This document shows positions 36,548-45,336 of a stretch of 64,000 bases of DNA, piece by piece; positions within the stretch are counted from its first letter, which is position 1, and every line of letters starts with the position of its first letter. Below the pieces are notes generated by a model. The model saw only the letters and a program-made list of their open reading frames with translations, was not told the origin of the DNA and searched no databases. A program made the translations under genes and the position numbers. The DNA is from Chitinophaga filiformis (GTDB lineage: Bacteria; Bacteroidota; Bacteroidia; Chitinophagales; Chitinophagaceae), in contig NZ_FNBN01000003.1 of assembly GCF_900102545.1 (NCBI RefSeq), forward strand, positions 153,976-217,975, read 5' to 3'.

Positions 36548-37456
36548 TTAAAAGTAACCAGCCTGTTTTCTTTTCTCCATCGCTGCTTCTGAGCGCTTAT
36601 CATCGATACGGGCGCCTCTTTCAGATATTTTGGCTTCCAGTATTTCACCGATGATATCTTCCAGCTTATCAGCTTCTGAGATCACTGCTGCGGTACAGGT
36701 CATATCACCAACGGTACGGAAGCGTACCTTCTGGCGGAAAGGCACTTCTTCTTCAGTTGTATTGAGGAAAGGGGAGTAAGGCCAGTACATGCCATCGCGT
36801 TCGATGATCTCTCTTTCGTGAGAGAAATAGATAGATGGGATCTGCAGGTTTTCCCGGCGGATATAGTTCCATACATCCAGTTCTGTCCAGTTAGAGATAG
36901 GGAATACCCTCACGTTCTCACCCAGGTGTATTTTGCCGTTGAGCATATCGAACAGCTCAGGGCGTTGCATTTTAGCGTTCCACTGACCGAATTCATCTCT
37001 TACGGAGAAGATCCTTTCTTTCGCACGTGCCTTCTCTTCATCGCGGCGGGCGCCACCGATGCAGGCATCAAATTTCAGTTCTTCGATAGCATCCAGGAGG
37101 GTTACCGTCTGCAGGGCATTTCTGCTGGCGTATTTACCAGTTTCTTCCTGCACTTTACCCTGGTCGATGCTGTCCTGTACATTTCTTACAATAAGATCAA
37201 GACCTAGTGATTCCACAAGCCAGTCGCGGAACTGGATAGTTTCGGGGAAGTTATGTCCGGTGTCTATATGCAGTAACGGGAAAGGAACTTTACCCGGATA
37301 GAATGCTTTCTGTGCCAGGCGCACAATGGTGATTGAATCCTTACCACCTGAGAACAGGATGGCGGGGCGTTCAAACTGTGCAGCTGTCTCACGTAAAATA
37401 TAGATGGCCTCATCTTCCAATGCCTGCGGAAACTCCCACTGTATTTTATTGGTCAT
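36548..37456 (-). CDS. cysD: Sulfate adenylyltransferase subunit 2
   Basis: The catalytic ATP-pyrophosphatase subunit of ATP sulfurylase. It has 302 residues with the PP-loop FSGGKDSITIVRLAQKAF (about 34-51), LLHIDTGHNFPET, and CIGGARRDEEKARAKERIFS, all typical of CysD. The C-terminal ERGARIDDKRSEAAMEKRKQAGYF is also family-typical. It pairs with cysN downstream and cysH upstream on the same strand. Confidence 0.96.
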   Translation of the reverse strand: MTNKIQWEFPQALEDEAIYILRETAAQFERPAILFSGGKDSITIVRLAQKAFYPGKVPFPLLHIDTGHNFPETIQFRDWLVESLGLDLIVRNVQDSIDQGKVQEETGKYASRNALQTVTLLDAIEELKFDACIGGARRDEEKARAKERIFSVRDEFGQWNAKMQRPELFDMLNGKIHLGENVRVFPISNWTELDVWNYIRRENLQIPSIYFSHEREIIERDGMYWPYSPFLNTTEEEVPFRQKVRFRTVGDMTCTAAVISEADKLEDIIGEILEAKISERGARIDDKRSEAAMEKRKQAGYF

Positions 37457-37511
37457 AAGTCTTTATTTAGATGTCCCCCGTGGGACCAGTTAAATCAATT
37501 TTTGTTTGTAA

Positions 37512-38195
37512 TTATCCGTGCAATCCGCACTCTTTCTTGGAGAGTTCCCACCACCATCTGCCGGCGCGGGGATGTTCTCCGGGTTCTATCGCACGTGTAC
37601 ATGGCGCACAACCGATGGAGATAAAGCCTTTATCGTGCAATTTATTGTATGGTACGTTCTTTTCCTTCAGATAATCGATCATTTCGTCATACGTCCAGTT
37701 GATCAGTGGATTGTACTTGTATAGTTGTCTGGCTTCGTCCCATTCAATGGCGTGTAATGACTGGCGGTTTTCGGACTGTTCTGCGCGAAGACCGGTGATC
37801 CAGACCTTAACACCCTGAAGGGCGCGGTTCAGCGGGACAACCTTACGGATATTACAACACTCCTTACGATTTTCAACGGATTCATAGAAGCTATTGGGCC
37901 CTTTTTCCGCCAGCAGTTTTTCTACTGAAGCTGTTTCGGGAAAATAGACTTCGAAGTTTTTCTTGTAGCGGGCGCGGGTAAGGTCCATCAGGTCATAGGT
38001 CTCCTGGAACAGACGTCCAGTGTCGAGGGTGAATACCCTGATCGGCAAGTTGGCACGCCAGATCATGTCGGCAATCACCTGATCCTCCTGTCCAAATGAG
38101 GTGGAGAAGGCCACCGCTCCGGGGAATTGTGCTGCCAGATACTGCATGGCAGCGATTGGATCTAGTCCTTCCAGTGCTGTACTGATATTATCCAT
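37512..38195 (-). CDS. cysH: Adenylyl-sulfate (APS/PAPS) reductase
   Basis: Reduces activated sulfate to sulfite with thioredoxin. It has 227 residues. Besides the C-terminal catalytic ECGLHG, it carries ECCNIRKVVPL and GCAPCTRAI, the Cys-Cys and Cys-x-x-Cys ligands of the [4Fe-4S] cluster found in APS-using CysH. APS rather than PAPS is therefore the likely substrate, in line with the lack of a cysC gene here. PP-loop remnants FSTSFGQEDQV are seen. It is the first gene of cysH-cysD-cysN. Confidence 0.94.
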   Translation of the reverse strand: MDNISTALEGLDPIAAMQYLAAQFPGAVAFSTSFGQEDQVIADMIWRANLPIRVFTLDTGRLFQETYDLMDLTRARYKKNFEVYFPETASVEKLLAEKGPNSFYESVENRKECCNIRKVVPLNRALQGVKVWITGLRAEQSENRQSLHAIEWDEARQLYKYNPLINWTYDEMIDYLKEKNVPYNKLHDKGFISIGCAPCTRAIEPGEHPRAGRWWWELSKKECGLHG

Positions 38196-38225
38196 GTGAA
38201 TCTATCTCAAATAGCTGACATCCGG

Positions 38226-38298
38226 TCTATAGTTGCCCTATAGATGCCAGTAATTACTTCCTTTAGTTAATTGGCAACTTCTGCTGTCTACAAAAATA
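38226..38298 (-). promoter_or_regulatory. cysH promoter region with inverted repeat
   Basis: Read on the minus strand, TATTTTTG (38291-38298) matches TAnnTTTG about 95 bases before the cysH ATG. Between it and the ATG is the perfect inverted repeat tctatag-ttgcc-ctataga (38226-38244), a possible operator. An Rrf2 regulator gene lies about 1 kb upstream. Confidence 0.45.
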
Positions 38299-38377
38299 CA
38301 TAAACTCTATAAAAAGGATAGACTTTTTTTAGTGACAGGGTGTGGATATGTCTGTTTGTTGATTATCATGGTTTTAT

Positions 38378-39180
38378 GTGGTGGTGATTGGTGTGGGAGG
38401 CTGTCTGCCGGTTTCAGTAGCGGACCGGGCTGTGCTTCTTGCGGGCATAGTTAATTGTATGGGGTGGTTGGTTTTGGAGGGAAGGCCGTCTGCTGGTTTC
38501 AGTGAGGGATACCGGGCTGTACCCCTTGCGAGCACTATCTATTGGGTATTTTCAATCGTATGGGCATTGGAATGTGGATTAAACCCCTGTCAATCGTATA
38601 GGGGCTCGTCAAGGGCTAAGGCCCGGTATCTCCTCCTGAAACCGTTGTGATTCGGGCCTTCCGGTTGAGTTTGGGGCGTGGGGAGAGTGCGATTAAGCCT
38701 TACAAGTAAGTTTGGGAGGAAAATGAAAATGATGAAAAATTTACGATCTCCCTAATGGCTATAGTTGTGGAAGGGTTGTGAAATAACCCTCAATAACCTC
38801 CAATAACCCTCAATTACTATAGTCGGATATATAATTATTGGGAGGCATGAAAGAGAGCCACTCATAATCCTTCTCTCTCCCAAAAATCCGTTGGGAGGCG
38901 GAAGTAGCGGACGGTTCCAGATGGAGACTGGGGGCCTTCAGCTCTTCGGGTGTACGATTGATGAAGCTTAATACATAATTCCACAGCTTATACGATTGAT
39001 AAAGCCTAATAGCAATCCTGGGCCCGGAGAGGTGCCGACCGCGGTCCCATCTGGAACCGCAACGCGTATCCCATTCCCGACGCTAATCCCACCACAAAAC
39101 ACAATCCTAACAATCCTTAATCAAGGGAGGTGCGACCGCGGTTATATAATACCTTCCCTGTTCCGACAAGCCTTATAAAA
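38378..39180. repeat. Repeat-rich non-coding region between cysH and the Rrf2 gene
   Basis: No convincing gene. It contains diverged repeats: a block at 38403-38447 recurs at 38488-38534 and again inverted at 38604-38644 (shared cores ggtttcag and ccgggc). The 12-mer ggttccagatgg (38913-38924) recurs inverted at 39047-39058. The block tacgattgat(g/a)aagc(t/c)taata occurs at 38953-38973 and 38991-39011. Three copies of a 10-mer (aataaccctc-type) lie at 38782-38811. It looks like accumulated short mobile or REP-like elements. Confidence 0.65.
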
Positions 39181-39186
39181 ACAAAA

Positions 39187-39209
39187 AAGCCGGAGATCAA
39201 CCCCGGCTT
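39187..39209 (-). terminator. Terminator of the Rrf2 gene
   Basis: Stem aagccgg / ccggctt with a 9-base loop and a T tract on the minus strand, about 10 bases after the Rrf2 stop. Confidence 0.8.
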
Positions 39210-39218
39210 CTAAAAAGA

Positions 39219-39647
39219 TTATAATATCGAAACATTTCTCGTCAATATATCCTTCAGTGTTTTATTCTCAAGGATCTTCAGCGTCGCATCCCGCACTTTA
39301 CTCATGACGTCATTCAGCCCGCACACTGCTTCGTCCCGGCAATTCTCGCATCTTTCATAGTAATTGAGACTCACGCAGGGAAGTAGTGCAATTGCCCCAT
39401 CCAGCAGACGGATAATCTTCGCCAAAGGAATTTCCTTCGGAGCCTTCAGCAGGTAATAGCCACCACCTTTACCTTTCTTACTTCCCAGAATGCCGGCATT
39501 CTTCAATTCCAGCAGGATGTTCTCAAGGAATTTGATAGAGATATTTTTCTCCTGGGCAATTTCAGAGATGAGAATGGGACCTTTATCTGCATGTTCTGCC
39601 AGGTGTATGAGCGCGTGAAAAGCGTATTGCGTTTTTTTAGACAACAT
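39219..39647 (-). CDS. Rrf2 family transcriptional regulator
   Basis: A 142-residue winged-helix regulator of the Rrf2 family (IscR, NsrR, CymR). The N-terminus MLSKKTQYAFHALIHLAEHA, the recognition helix region ISIKFLENILLELKNAGIL and the wing GSKKGKGGGYYLLK are typical. Cysteines at about 92, 101, 104 and 110 (LPCVSLNYYERCENCRDEAVCGL region) suggest iron-sulfur or redox sensing. Standing upstream of the cys genes, it could act like CymR or IscR on sulfur metabolism, but that is inference from position. Confidence 0.92.
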   Translation of the reverse strand: MLSKKTQYAFHALIHLAEHADKGPILISEIAQEKNISIKFLENILLELKNAGILGSKKGKGGGYYLLKAPKEIPLAKIIRLLDGAIALLPCVSLNYYERCENCRDEAVCGLNDVMSKVRDATLKILENKTLKDILTRNVSIL

Positions 39648-39686
39648 ATCGATTGATTTGCATCCCTCCCAGATGTTCTTGTACTA

Positions 39687-39694
39687 CAAAGATA
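39687..39694 (-). promoter_or_regulatory. Candidate -7 promoter element of the Rrf2 gene
   Basis: On the minus strand TATCTTTG matches TAnnTTTG, about 40 bases before the ATG at 39647 and just after the dapB stop. The -33 element is not obvious. Confidence 0.45.
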
Positions 39695-39709
39695 ACAGCT
39701 TTTTACGTC

Positions 39710-40426
39710 TTACAGGCTCAGTACATCTTTCATACTGAAGATGCCTGTTTTTCCCTTCAGCCATTCTGCAGCAATCACAGCGCCGGAAGCGAATCCTTCG
39801 CGGGAGTGGGCGGTATGGGTAATTGTAATATCATCAATTGCGGAGGTGTAGGTAACGCTATGCGTGCCAGGAGCTGGATCTTCACGTTTGGAAATGATGG
39901 ACAGCTGTTCAGGACGGGAAGATTCCTCATTCACCCATTCCTGCTTGCGACGCACTTTCTCCATCAGCTGCTCAGCCAGGGAGATGGCGGTGCCACTTGG
40001 CGCATCCCGCTTCTGGGTATGATGGATCTCTTCCATCTTTACCTCATATTGGGGCTGATTTGCCATCAGTTCCGCCAGGCGTTTGTTGATCTCGAAAAAG
40101 ATGTTTACACCCACACTGAAGTTGCTGGCGTAAAGGAATGCCTGATGCTGTTCCAGGCACAGGGATGTTACAGCAGGGAGCTGCTCCAGCCAGCCTGTGC
40201 TGCCACAAACGACAGGAACATTGGCGGCGAAACACTTCAATATATTATTATAGGCGGTTTCCGGACCGGTAAACTCAATAGCCACATCAGCCTTGCTGAG
40301 TTCTTCCTTTTCCAGCAGGTGCTGACTGTTCAGGTCAACACGATGAACGATCTCATGTCCTTTGGCTACGGCGATGGCCTCAATTGCCTTTCCCATTTTT
40401 CCGTAACCGATAAGCGCTATTTTCAT
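39710..40426 (-). CDS. dapB: 4-hydroxy-tetrahydrodipicolinate reductase
   Basis: NAD(P)H-dependent step of lysine and diaminopimelate synthesis. It has 238 residues, slightly short as in other Bacteroidota. The dinucleotide site is IGYGKMGKAIE (5-15), and the catalytic and substrate region is EEIHHTQKRDAPSGTA. It follows parA-parB-DUF5683 on the same strand with a 49-base gap, an order often seen in this phylum, so it may belong to that operon. Confidence 0.95.
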   Translation of the reverse strand: MKIALIGYGKMGKAIEAIAVAKGHEIVHRVDLNSQHLLEKEELSKADVAIEFTGPETAYNNILKCFAANVPVVCGSTGWLEQLPAVTSLCLEQHQAFLYASNFSVGVNIFFEINKRLAELMANQPQYEVKMEEIHHTQKRDAPSGTAISLAEQLMEKVRRKQEWVNEESSRPEQLSIISKREDPAPGTHSVTYTSAIDDITITHTAHSREGFASGAVIAAEWLKGKTGIFSMKDVLSL

Positions 40427-40475
40427 AATATATTGAGTTAGAAACTATTAGTAGAGATTAGTAGAAGGGGAGAAA

Positions 40476-41168
40476 TTACCACCTGTTGTTGCTCAGGGCT
40501 ACCTGGCTGCTGTACTTCTTTTTGCCGCCTATAGAGATACGAAGACTGAGCCCCAAAGCCTGATTATTTATCACGGTTGGTACGATCTTCATGCTCAGGT
40601 CATCCGACATGTTAAAGTCCTTCAGGTGGGCAAATACGGTAGCATCCACGATATTCAATCCATAGGCGAGCACAAATACAAGCACGGAGTAGTCCACATA
40701 TTCCCGGTAAGCATCACGCAGGAATTTAAGGCCATTGTCGCTGTACAATCCAACATAGTCGTCCACCGTATCGGCATTGCCGTCCATACGGATACGATAG
40801 GCATTCCGGAAGGTACGGTAGTTGTCCATGTTGACAATAAAGGTGCCGGTAGTGATGCCGAGGGCGGCATATACCAGGGGGATCTTCCAGTACTGCCTGT
40901 TGTAAGCCTGTCCGAGGCCTGGCAGTACGGCAGAATAAAAAGCTGCCTTCCGCGGACTATGAGGTGTTCGGGGGGCAGGTTTTACGGAATCTCTTTTAAT
41001 AAAAAGTTCAGTACTGTCTTTCCGGTTGTCCGGCTGCTGTTTACGCAGGTAATCGGCCTTGGTGCTGTCCTGGGCCAGCAGGTTAGCAGGCAGACAAACA
41101 AATACCGGTAATACCAGTAAACAAAGACGTAATAAGTAAGAAAATGTATTCCCGGACTGTTTAGCCAC
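40476..41168 (-). CDS. DUF5683 domain protein
   Basis: A 230-residue exported or membrane protein with an N-terminal signal (LLRLCLLVLPVFVCLPANLLAQ). The DUF5683 core begins at about 75: PRKAAFYSAVLPGLGQAYNRQYWKIPLVYAALG, with two more hydrophobic segments (ITTGTFIVNM; YSVLVFVLAYGLNIVDATV). Function is unknown. Its start overlaps the end of parB by 8 bases, and the gene is regularly found between parB and dapB in Bacteroidota. Confidence 0.88.
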   Translation of the reverse strand: MAKQSGNTFSYLLRLCLLVLPVFVCLPANLLAQDSTKADYLRKQQPDNRKDSTELFIKRDSVKPAPRTPHSPRKAAFYSAVLPGLGQAYNRQYWKIPLVYAALGITTGTFIVNMDNYRTFRNAYRIRMDGNADTVDDYVGLYSDNGLKFLRDAYREYVDYSVLVFVLAYGLNIVDATVFAHLKDFNMSDDLSMKIVPTVINNQALGLSLRISIGGKKKYSSQVALSNNRW

Positions 41169-42090
41169 CGTATAAGTCTATTTTTTCTAATATGCTATCG
41201 AGTTCCTCGTCAGAGTAAAACTCGATGGTAACACTGCCTTTACCGTTCTTGCTTCTGTCCAGTTTCACTTTTGTGGCAAAATGAGTTGCCAGGTTATCTT
41301 CTATCTTCTGATAGGCTGGTGGTAATGAGCTTTTTGCTGGCTTTTTCACATTGCCTTTGTCAATATGGGTGGTTTTACGCACCAGGTCTTCCGTCTGACG
41401 TACGGAGAGCCCGTTCTGCATGATCTCATGGAAAACGAAGAGTTGTTTCTCTACATTCTCTACGGCGATCAGTGCTCTGGCATGTCCCATGCTTATTTGT
41501 CCGTTGCGGACAGCTACCTGGATATCAGGTGGCAGTTTAAGCAGGCGTATATAGTTGGTAACGGTACTTCTTTCTTTACCCATGCGGTCGGCTACCTGTT
41601 CCTGGGTGAGTACACACTCTTCCATGAGGCGTTTGTAGCTCAGGCCGATTTCTATGGCATTCAGATTTTCCCGCTGTAAGTTTTCCAGCAGGGCCAGTTC
41701 CAGCAGTTCCTGGTCGTTTGCCTGGCGGATATAGGCCGGAATATCTTTCAGACCTGCCATCCGGCTGGCGCGTAAACGCCTTTCACCTGCTATCAGCTGG
41801 TATTTATTGCCCACTCTTGACACGGTAATAGGCTGTATTACGTCGTGCAGTGAAATGGACATGCTTAATTCCTGTAAAGCTTTCTCGTCAAAGTCCCGGC
41901 GTGGCTGTTTAGGATTGACTTCCACCTGGTCAAGCGGGATACGCTCAATACCGGTAGCTCTTGCCACAACCTGCTCTCCCAAAGCGCTGGTAGTCTGTTT
42001 CAGGTCGGTATCAATATTTTGCAGCAGCGAGCGGATACCTTTACCCAACGCCTCTTTCTTATTCGGATTCCCCTTACTCTGATTGCTCAT
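41161..42090 (-). CDS. parB: Chromosome partitioning protein ParB
   Basis: A CTP-dependent DNA clamp that loads at parS sites near the origin. It has 309 residues. The N-terminal ParB/Sulfiredoxin domain contains the CTP-binding motif AGERRLRASR and LLENLQRENLNAIE; the helix-turn-helix is at about 155-180 (LTQEQVADRMGKERSTVTNYIRLL). The last 50 residues form the dimerisation domain. It overlaps parA by 17 bases and DUF5683 by 8, so the three are translationally coupled. I found no clear parS copy by eye. Confidence 0.96.
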   Translation of the reverse strand: MSNQSKGNPNKKEALGKGIRSLLQNIDTDLKQTTSALGEQVVARATGIERIPLDQVEVNPKQPRRDFDEKALQELSMSISLHDVIQPITVSRVGNKYQLIAGERRLRASRMAGLKDIPAYIRQANDQELLELALLENLQRENLNAIEIGLSYKRLMEECVLTQEQVADRMGKERSTVTNYIRLLKLPPDIQVAVRNGQISMGHARALIAVENVEKQLFVFHEIMQNGLSVRQTEDLVRKTTHIDKGNVKKPAKSSLPPAYQKIEDNLATHFATKVKLDRSKNGKGSVTIEFYSDEELDSILEKIDLYGG

Positions 42091-42895
42091 TGTTAATTGC
42101 TAATATTTTATCTTCCAGGTTAATACGCGTAAAGTTATTCTTTTGCAGAATTTCTTTTGCCAGGTTGAGATAGTTGATCGCACCGGTGCTGGCGGCATCG
42201 TACATGATCACGGATTTACCGAAGCTGGGCGCTTCACCCAGTTTGGTATTACGGTGAATGATTGTGTTGAATACGCTTTCCTCAAAGTGTTGTTTCACTT
42301 CATCTACTACCTGGTTACTCAGGCGCAGACGGCCATCGTACATGGTCATGAGGATACCCTCGATGGCCAGGTTGGTATTTAAACGGCTCTGAACGATCTT
42401 AATTGTATTTAACAACTTGCCCAGACCTTCCAGTGCAAAAAACTCGCACTGTACCGGAATGATCACAGAGTCGGATGCCACCAGGGCATTTACGGTGATC
42501 AGACCCAGGGAAGGGGAGCAGTCTACTATAACAAAATCATAATCCTCCTTTACAGCATCTATCACCTGCTTCATCACCTGCTCCCTGTTGGGATGATTAA
42601 TGAGCTCCAGCTCTGCACCTACCAGATCAATATGCGATGGCAGCACTTTCAGATTGGGTGTATCTGATTCCAGGATCACATCTTTGGCCTGCCCGTCATT
42701 AACCATACAGTCATATAAGCTCTGCTGTATATTACGCAGGTCAAAACCTAAACCGGTGGTGCTGTTAGCCTGCGGATCCGCATCTACCAGCAATGTTTTA
42801 TATTCCAGTACAGCCAGGCTGCTTGCCAGGTTAATGGCACTGGTAGTTTTTCCTACCCCACCTTTCTGATTAGCGATTGCAATTACTCTTGCCAT
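42074..42895 (-). CDS. parA: Chromosome partitioning ATPase ParA (Soj)
   Basis: A deviant-Walker ATPase that moves ParB-parS complexes along the nucleoid. It has 273 residues. The motifs are KGGVGKTTSAIN (11-22), VDADPQANSTTGLG and VDCSPSLGLITVNAL. There is no N-terminal DNA-binding extension, as expected for chromosomal Soj-type proteins rather than plasmid ParA of the long type. It is first of parA-parB-DUF5683(-dapB). Confidence 0.97.
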   Translation of the reverse strand: MARVIAIANQKGGVGKTTSAINLASSLAVLEYKTLLVDADPQANSTTGLGFDLRNIQQSLYDCMVNDGQAKDVILESDTPNLKVLPSHIDLVGAELELINHPNREQVMKQVIDAVKEDYDFVIVDCSPSLGLITVNALVASDSVIIPVQCEFFALEGLGKLLNTIKIVQSRLNTNLAIEGILMTMYDGRLRLSNQVVDEVKQHFEESVFNTIIHRNTKLGEAPSFGKSVIMYDAASTGAINYLNLAKEILQKNNFTRINLEDKILAINNEQSE

Positions 42896-42993
42896 TGTTG
42901 ATTAGGTATTTCTTAGGTTTTACTATAGGATAATAAATAGGCATGGCTTAAGAAGATTCCGGCCTCTTTCACCATGAAAAGATATGCGTTTTA

Positions 42994-43674
42994 CTATAGA
43001 TTGATACTGCTTCCTATTGTCGGCAGCAATAATTCCAGTCCTGCGGCTGAAAACTGTTGCTGCGTTTTCTCCTTATCTATCTTGATATACCCAAAGGTGT
43101 CGTAGTGTACGCCGATAATGCGTTTACAATCAACGAATCCTGACGCTACAATCGCATCGTCAGCTCCCATGGTGAAATTATCTCCTATTGGTAAAATTGC
43201 AAAATCAAGTTTAGCATATTTGGGTATCAGCTGCATATCTAAAGTCAACGCTGTGTCCCCTGCAAAATAAAAATTTCCCTCCTCAGTCGTAAAGACAAAT
43301 CCCATAGGATTACCCCCGTAGGAACCGTCTGGCAGACCACTGGAGTGATGGGCTACTACACATTTCACTGTGCCGAAGTCAAAATGCCATTTTCCCCCTG
43401 TATTCATCGGGTGTACTTTTTCCAGCCCCTGTCTGCCTGCCCATTCAGTCAGTTCAAAAGCACCTACTACAGTCGCATTGGTACGTTTGGCCAGTCCTAT
43501 CAGGTCGGCTACATGGTCTGCATGACCGTGGGAACAGAAAATATAGTCAGCCTCTATCTTGTTGATATCTACTTCCTTAGCCAGTTCGTTGTGCGTAATG
43601 AAAGGGTCAAAAACAATCTTCTTACCCTTGATTTCAACCGCAAAGCTGGAATGTCCGTAATAGGTGAATTTCAT
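42994..43674 (-). CDS. UPF0173 family metal-dependent hydrolase
   Basis: A 226-residue metallo-beta-lactamase-fold protein. It starts MKFTYYGHSSFAVE, contains the zinc motif SHGHADHVADL, further ligands in VAHHSSG and FAGDTAL, and GVHYDTF near the end, all typical of the UPF0173 (YtkL-like) family. The physiological substrate is unknown. It lies 98 bases upstream of parA on the same strand. Confidence 0.93.
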   Translation of the reverse strand: MKFTYYGHSSFAVEIKGKKIVFDPFITHNELAKEVDINKIEADYIFCSHGHADHVADLIGLAKRTNATVVGAFELTEWAGRQGLEKVHPMNTGGKWHFDFGTVKCVVAHHSSGLPDGSYGGNPMGFVFTTEEGNFYFAGDTALTLDMQLIPKYAKLDFAILPIGDNFTMGADDAIVASGFVDCKRIIGVHYDTFGYIKIDKEKTQQQFSAAGLELLLPTIGSSINL

Positions 43675-43941
43675 CTTGCAGGTGCTAATGTGAACAAAGT
43701 ATACTTACCCAAAGTGTACAAAAGTACAACGATTAGAGAATAATAAGGTCTACCCCGCTATTTATTTATTCACAGCTGCTGCACATTTCAATTGTTAATT
43801 AGTTCACAATGAATTGTTTAATGTTATTTGTTAAAGTAAATGCAAAATCTATCCTTCTGGTACAATATGTGGACCGGTAAATCGTCATAACAGGATACTG
43901 CCTCTGGTACCAATAAAAAAGGAAAGGTTTACCGAAGGGGC

Positions 43942-43949
43942 TATTTTTG
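43942..43949 (+). promoter_or_regulatory. Candidate -7 promoter element of the metallophosphoesterase gene
   Basis: TATTTTTG fits TAnnTTTG and lies 18 bases before the ATG at 43968. No convincing -33 element was seen. Confidence 0.4.
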
Positions 43950-43967
43950 CAAGGACAAATATTCTAC

Positions 43968-45227
43968 ATGCGCTCAGGATTCAATACGATAGTACTGTTA
44001 ATCATACTATTATTACTCGATCTTTATGTTTTTATGGCCATTAAGGCCATTTTTAATGGTTCATCGACGAGAGTGCGGAGTTTCGTATTCGGCAGCTACT
44101 GGGTAGTATCAGCCCTGGTAATACTGGTTATTGCCCTCTTGCCCTATATGAACTGGCAGGAATGGCCTGCCAATGCCCGGTCTTATATACTTACTATCAT
44201 ATTCGGACTGGTTTTCGCCAAAATACTGGCGGCCGTATTCCTGTTGCTCGACGATGGTCGCCGTGGTATTCAATGGATTATCAGCCGGTTTTCTTCCGGT
44301 GGAGGAGAGGCTGTTGCTGCCAATGCCATCACCCGCTCAAAATTTCTCTCCCAGATGGCGTTAATACTCGGCGGCGGCATGTTTGCCACCCTGGTATATG
44401 GCCTGTCCAATAAATACAATTACCGGGTGCATAAGCTGAAACTTGCTTTCAAGAACCTGCCACCTGCCTTTAAAGGACTTCGAATCGTACAAATATCTGA
44501 TATTCACTCCGGTAGCCTGACCAATAAAGAGGCGGTAGTGAAAGGAGTGGAGCTTATCAACGCACAAAAGGCTGACATTGTGCTCTTTACCGGCGACCTG
44601 GTGAATGACCGTGCCACGGAAATGGATAACCTGATGGAAGTTTTCAGCCAGGTGAAAGCTCCTATGGGCGTTTACTCGACCCTGGGTAACCATGACTATG
44701 GCGATTACTACGCCTGGCCTGACAGGGACGCTAACGGCTTCAGCGCGCTGCGGAATCAGAACCTCGAAAGACTGAAAGCCGTGCATGGCGAACTGGGATG
44801 GAAATTGCTGATGAATGAACATGTTACCCTTGAGCGTGGCGGACAACAAATTGGGTTACTGGGCATTGAGAACTGGAGCGCTATGAGCCGCTTCCCCAAA
44901 TACGGTGATATGAAAAAGGCGTACGCCGGCGCTTCACACCTGCCATTTAAAATCCTGATGTCTCATGACCCTACCCATTGGGATGCCCAGGTAAGAACAG
45001 AATATCCAGATATTGACCTCATGCTGGCAGGCCACACGCATGGCATGCAGTTCGGTGTGGAGATCCCTGGCTTCAAATGGAGCCCTGCCCGGTTTATTTA
45101 TAAAGAATGGGCCGGCCTTTATAAAGAGGGAGATCAGCGCCTGTATGTAAACAGGGGGTTCGGATTCCTGGGATATCCGGGCCGTGTAGGCATCCTTCCG
45201 GAAATTACTGTGATAGAGCTGACTTAG
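43968..45227 (+). CDS. Membrane-anchored metallophosphoesterase (YaeI/YkuE-like)
   Basis: A 419-residue protein from the ATG at 43968; a TTG seven codons upstream lies in the likely promoter. Four or so hydrophobic helices occupy the first 165 residues. The calcineurin-like domain follows with QISDIHSGS, FTGDLVND, GNHDYGDY, MSHDPTHWD and AGHTHGMQFG. Relatives such as YkuE and LpxG-type enzymes act on lipid-linked substrates at the membrane, so a pyrophosphatase role on a lipid intermediate is possible but unproved. Confidence 0.92.
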   Translation: MRSGFNTIVLLIILLLLDLYVFMAIKAIFNGSSTRVRSFVFGSYWVVSALVILVIALLPYMNWQEWPANARSYILTIIFGLVFAKILAAVFLLLDDGRRGIQWIISRFSSGGGEAVAANAITRSKFLSQMALILGGGMFATLVYGLSNKYNYRVHKLKLAFKNLPPAFKGLRIVQISDIHSGSLTNKEAVVKGVELINAQKADIVLFTGDLVNDRATEMDNLMEVFSQVKAPMGVYSTLGNHDYGDYYAWPDRDANGFSALRNQNLERLKAVHGELGWKLLMNEHVTLERGGQQIGLLGIENWSAMSRFPKYGDMKKAYAGASHLPFKILMSHDPTHWDAQVRTEYPDIDLMLAGHTHGMQFGVEIPGFKWSPARFIYKEWAGLYKEGDQRLYVNRGFGFLGYPGRVGILPEITVIELT

Positions 45228-45336
45228 TTTGTCGGCTCTTGTTTCGCAGTCAACGACGTTCCGTCCCCGTCCACCGACAAACAGCTATGGTCTATCGACT
45301 ATTTACCCTATCTTGCGGCTGTAAAATGCTCCGTGC

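Noticed and set aside
38378..38650. Possible 90-aa gene between cysH and Rrf2
   Set aside because: It lies across direct and inverted repeat copies and has a composition unlike neighbouring genes.
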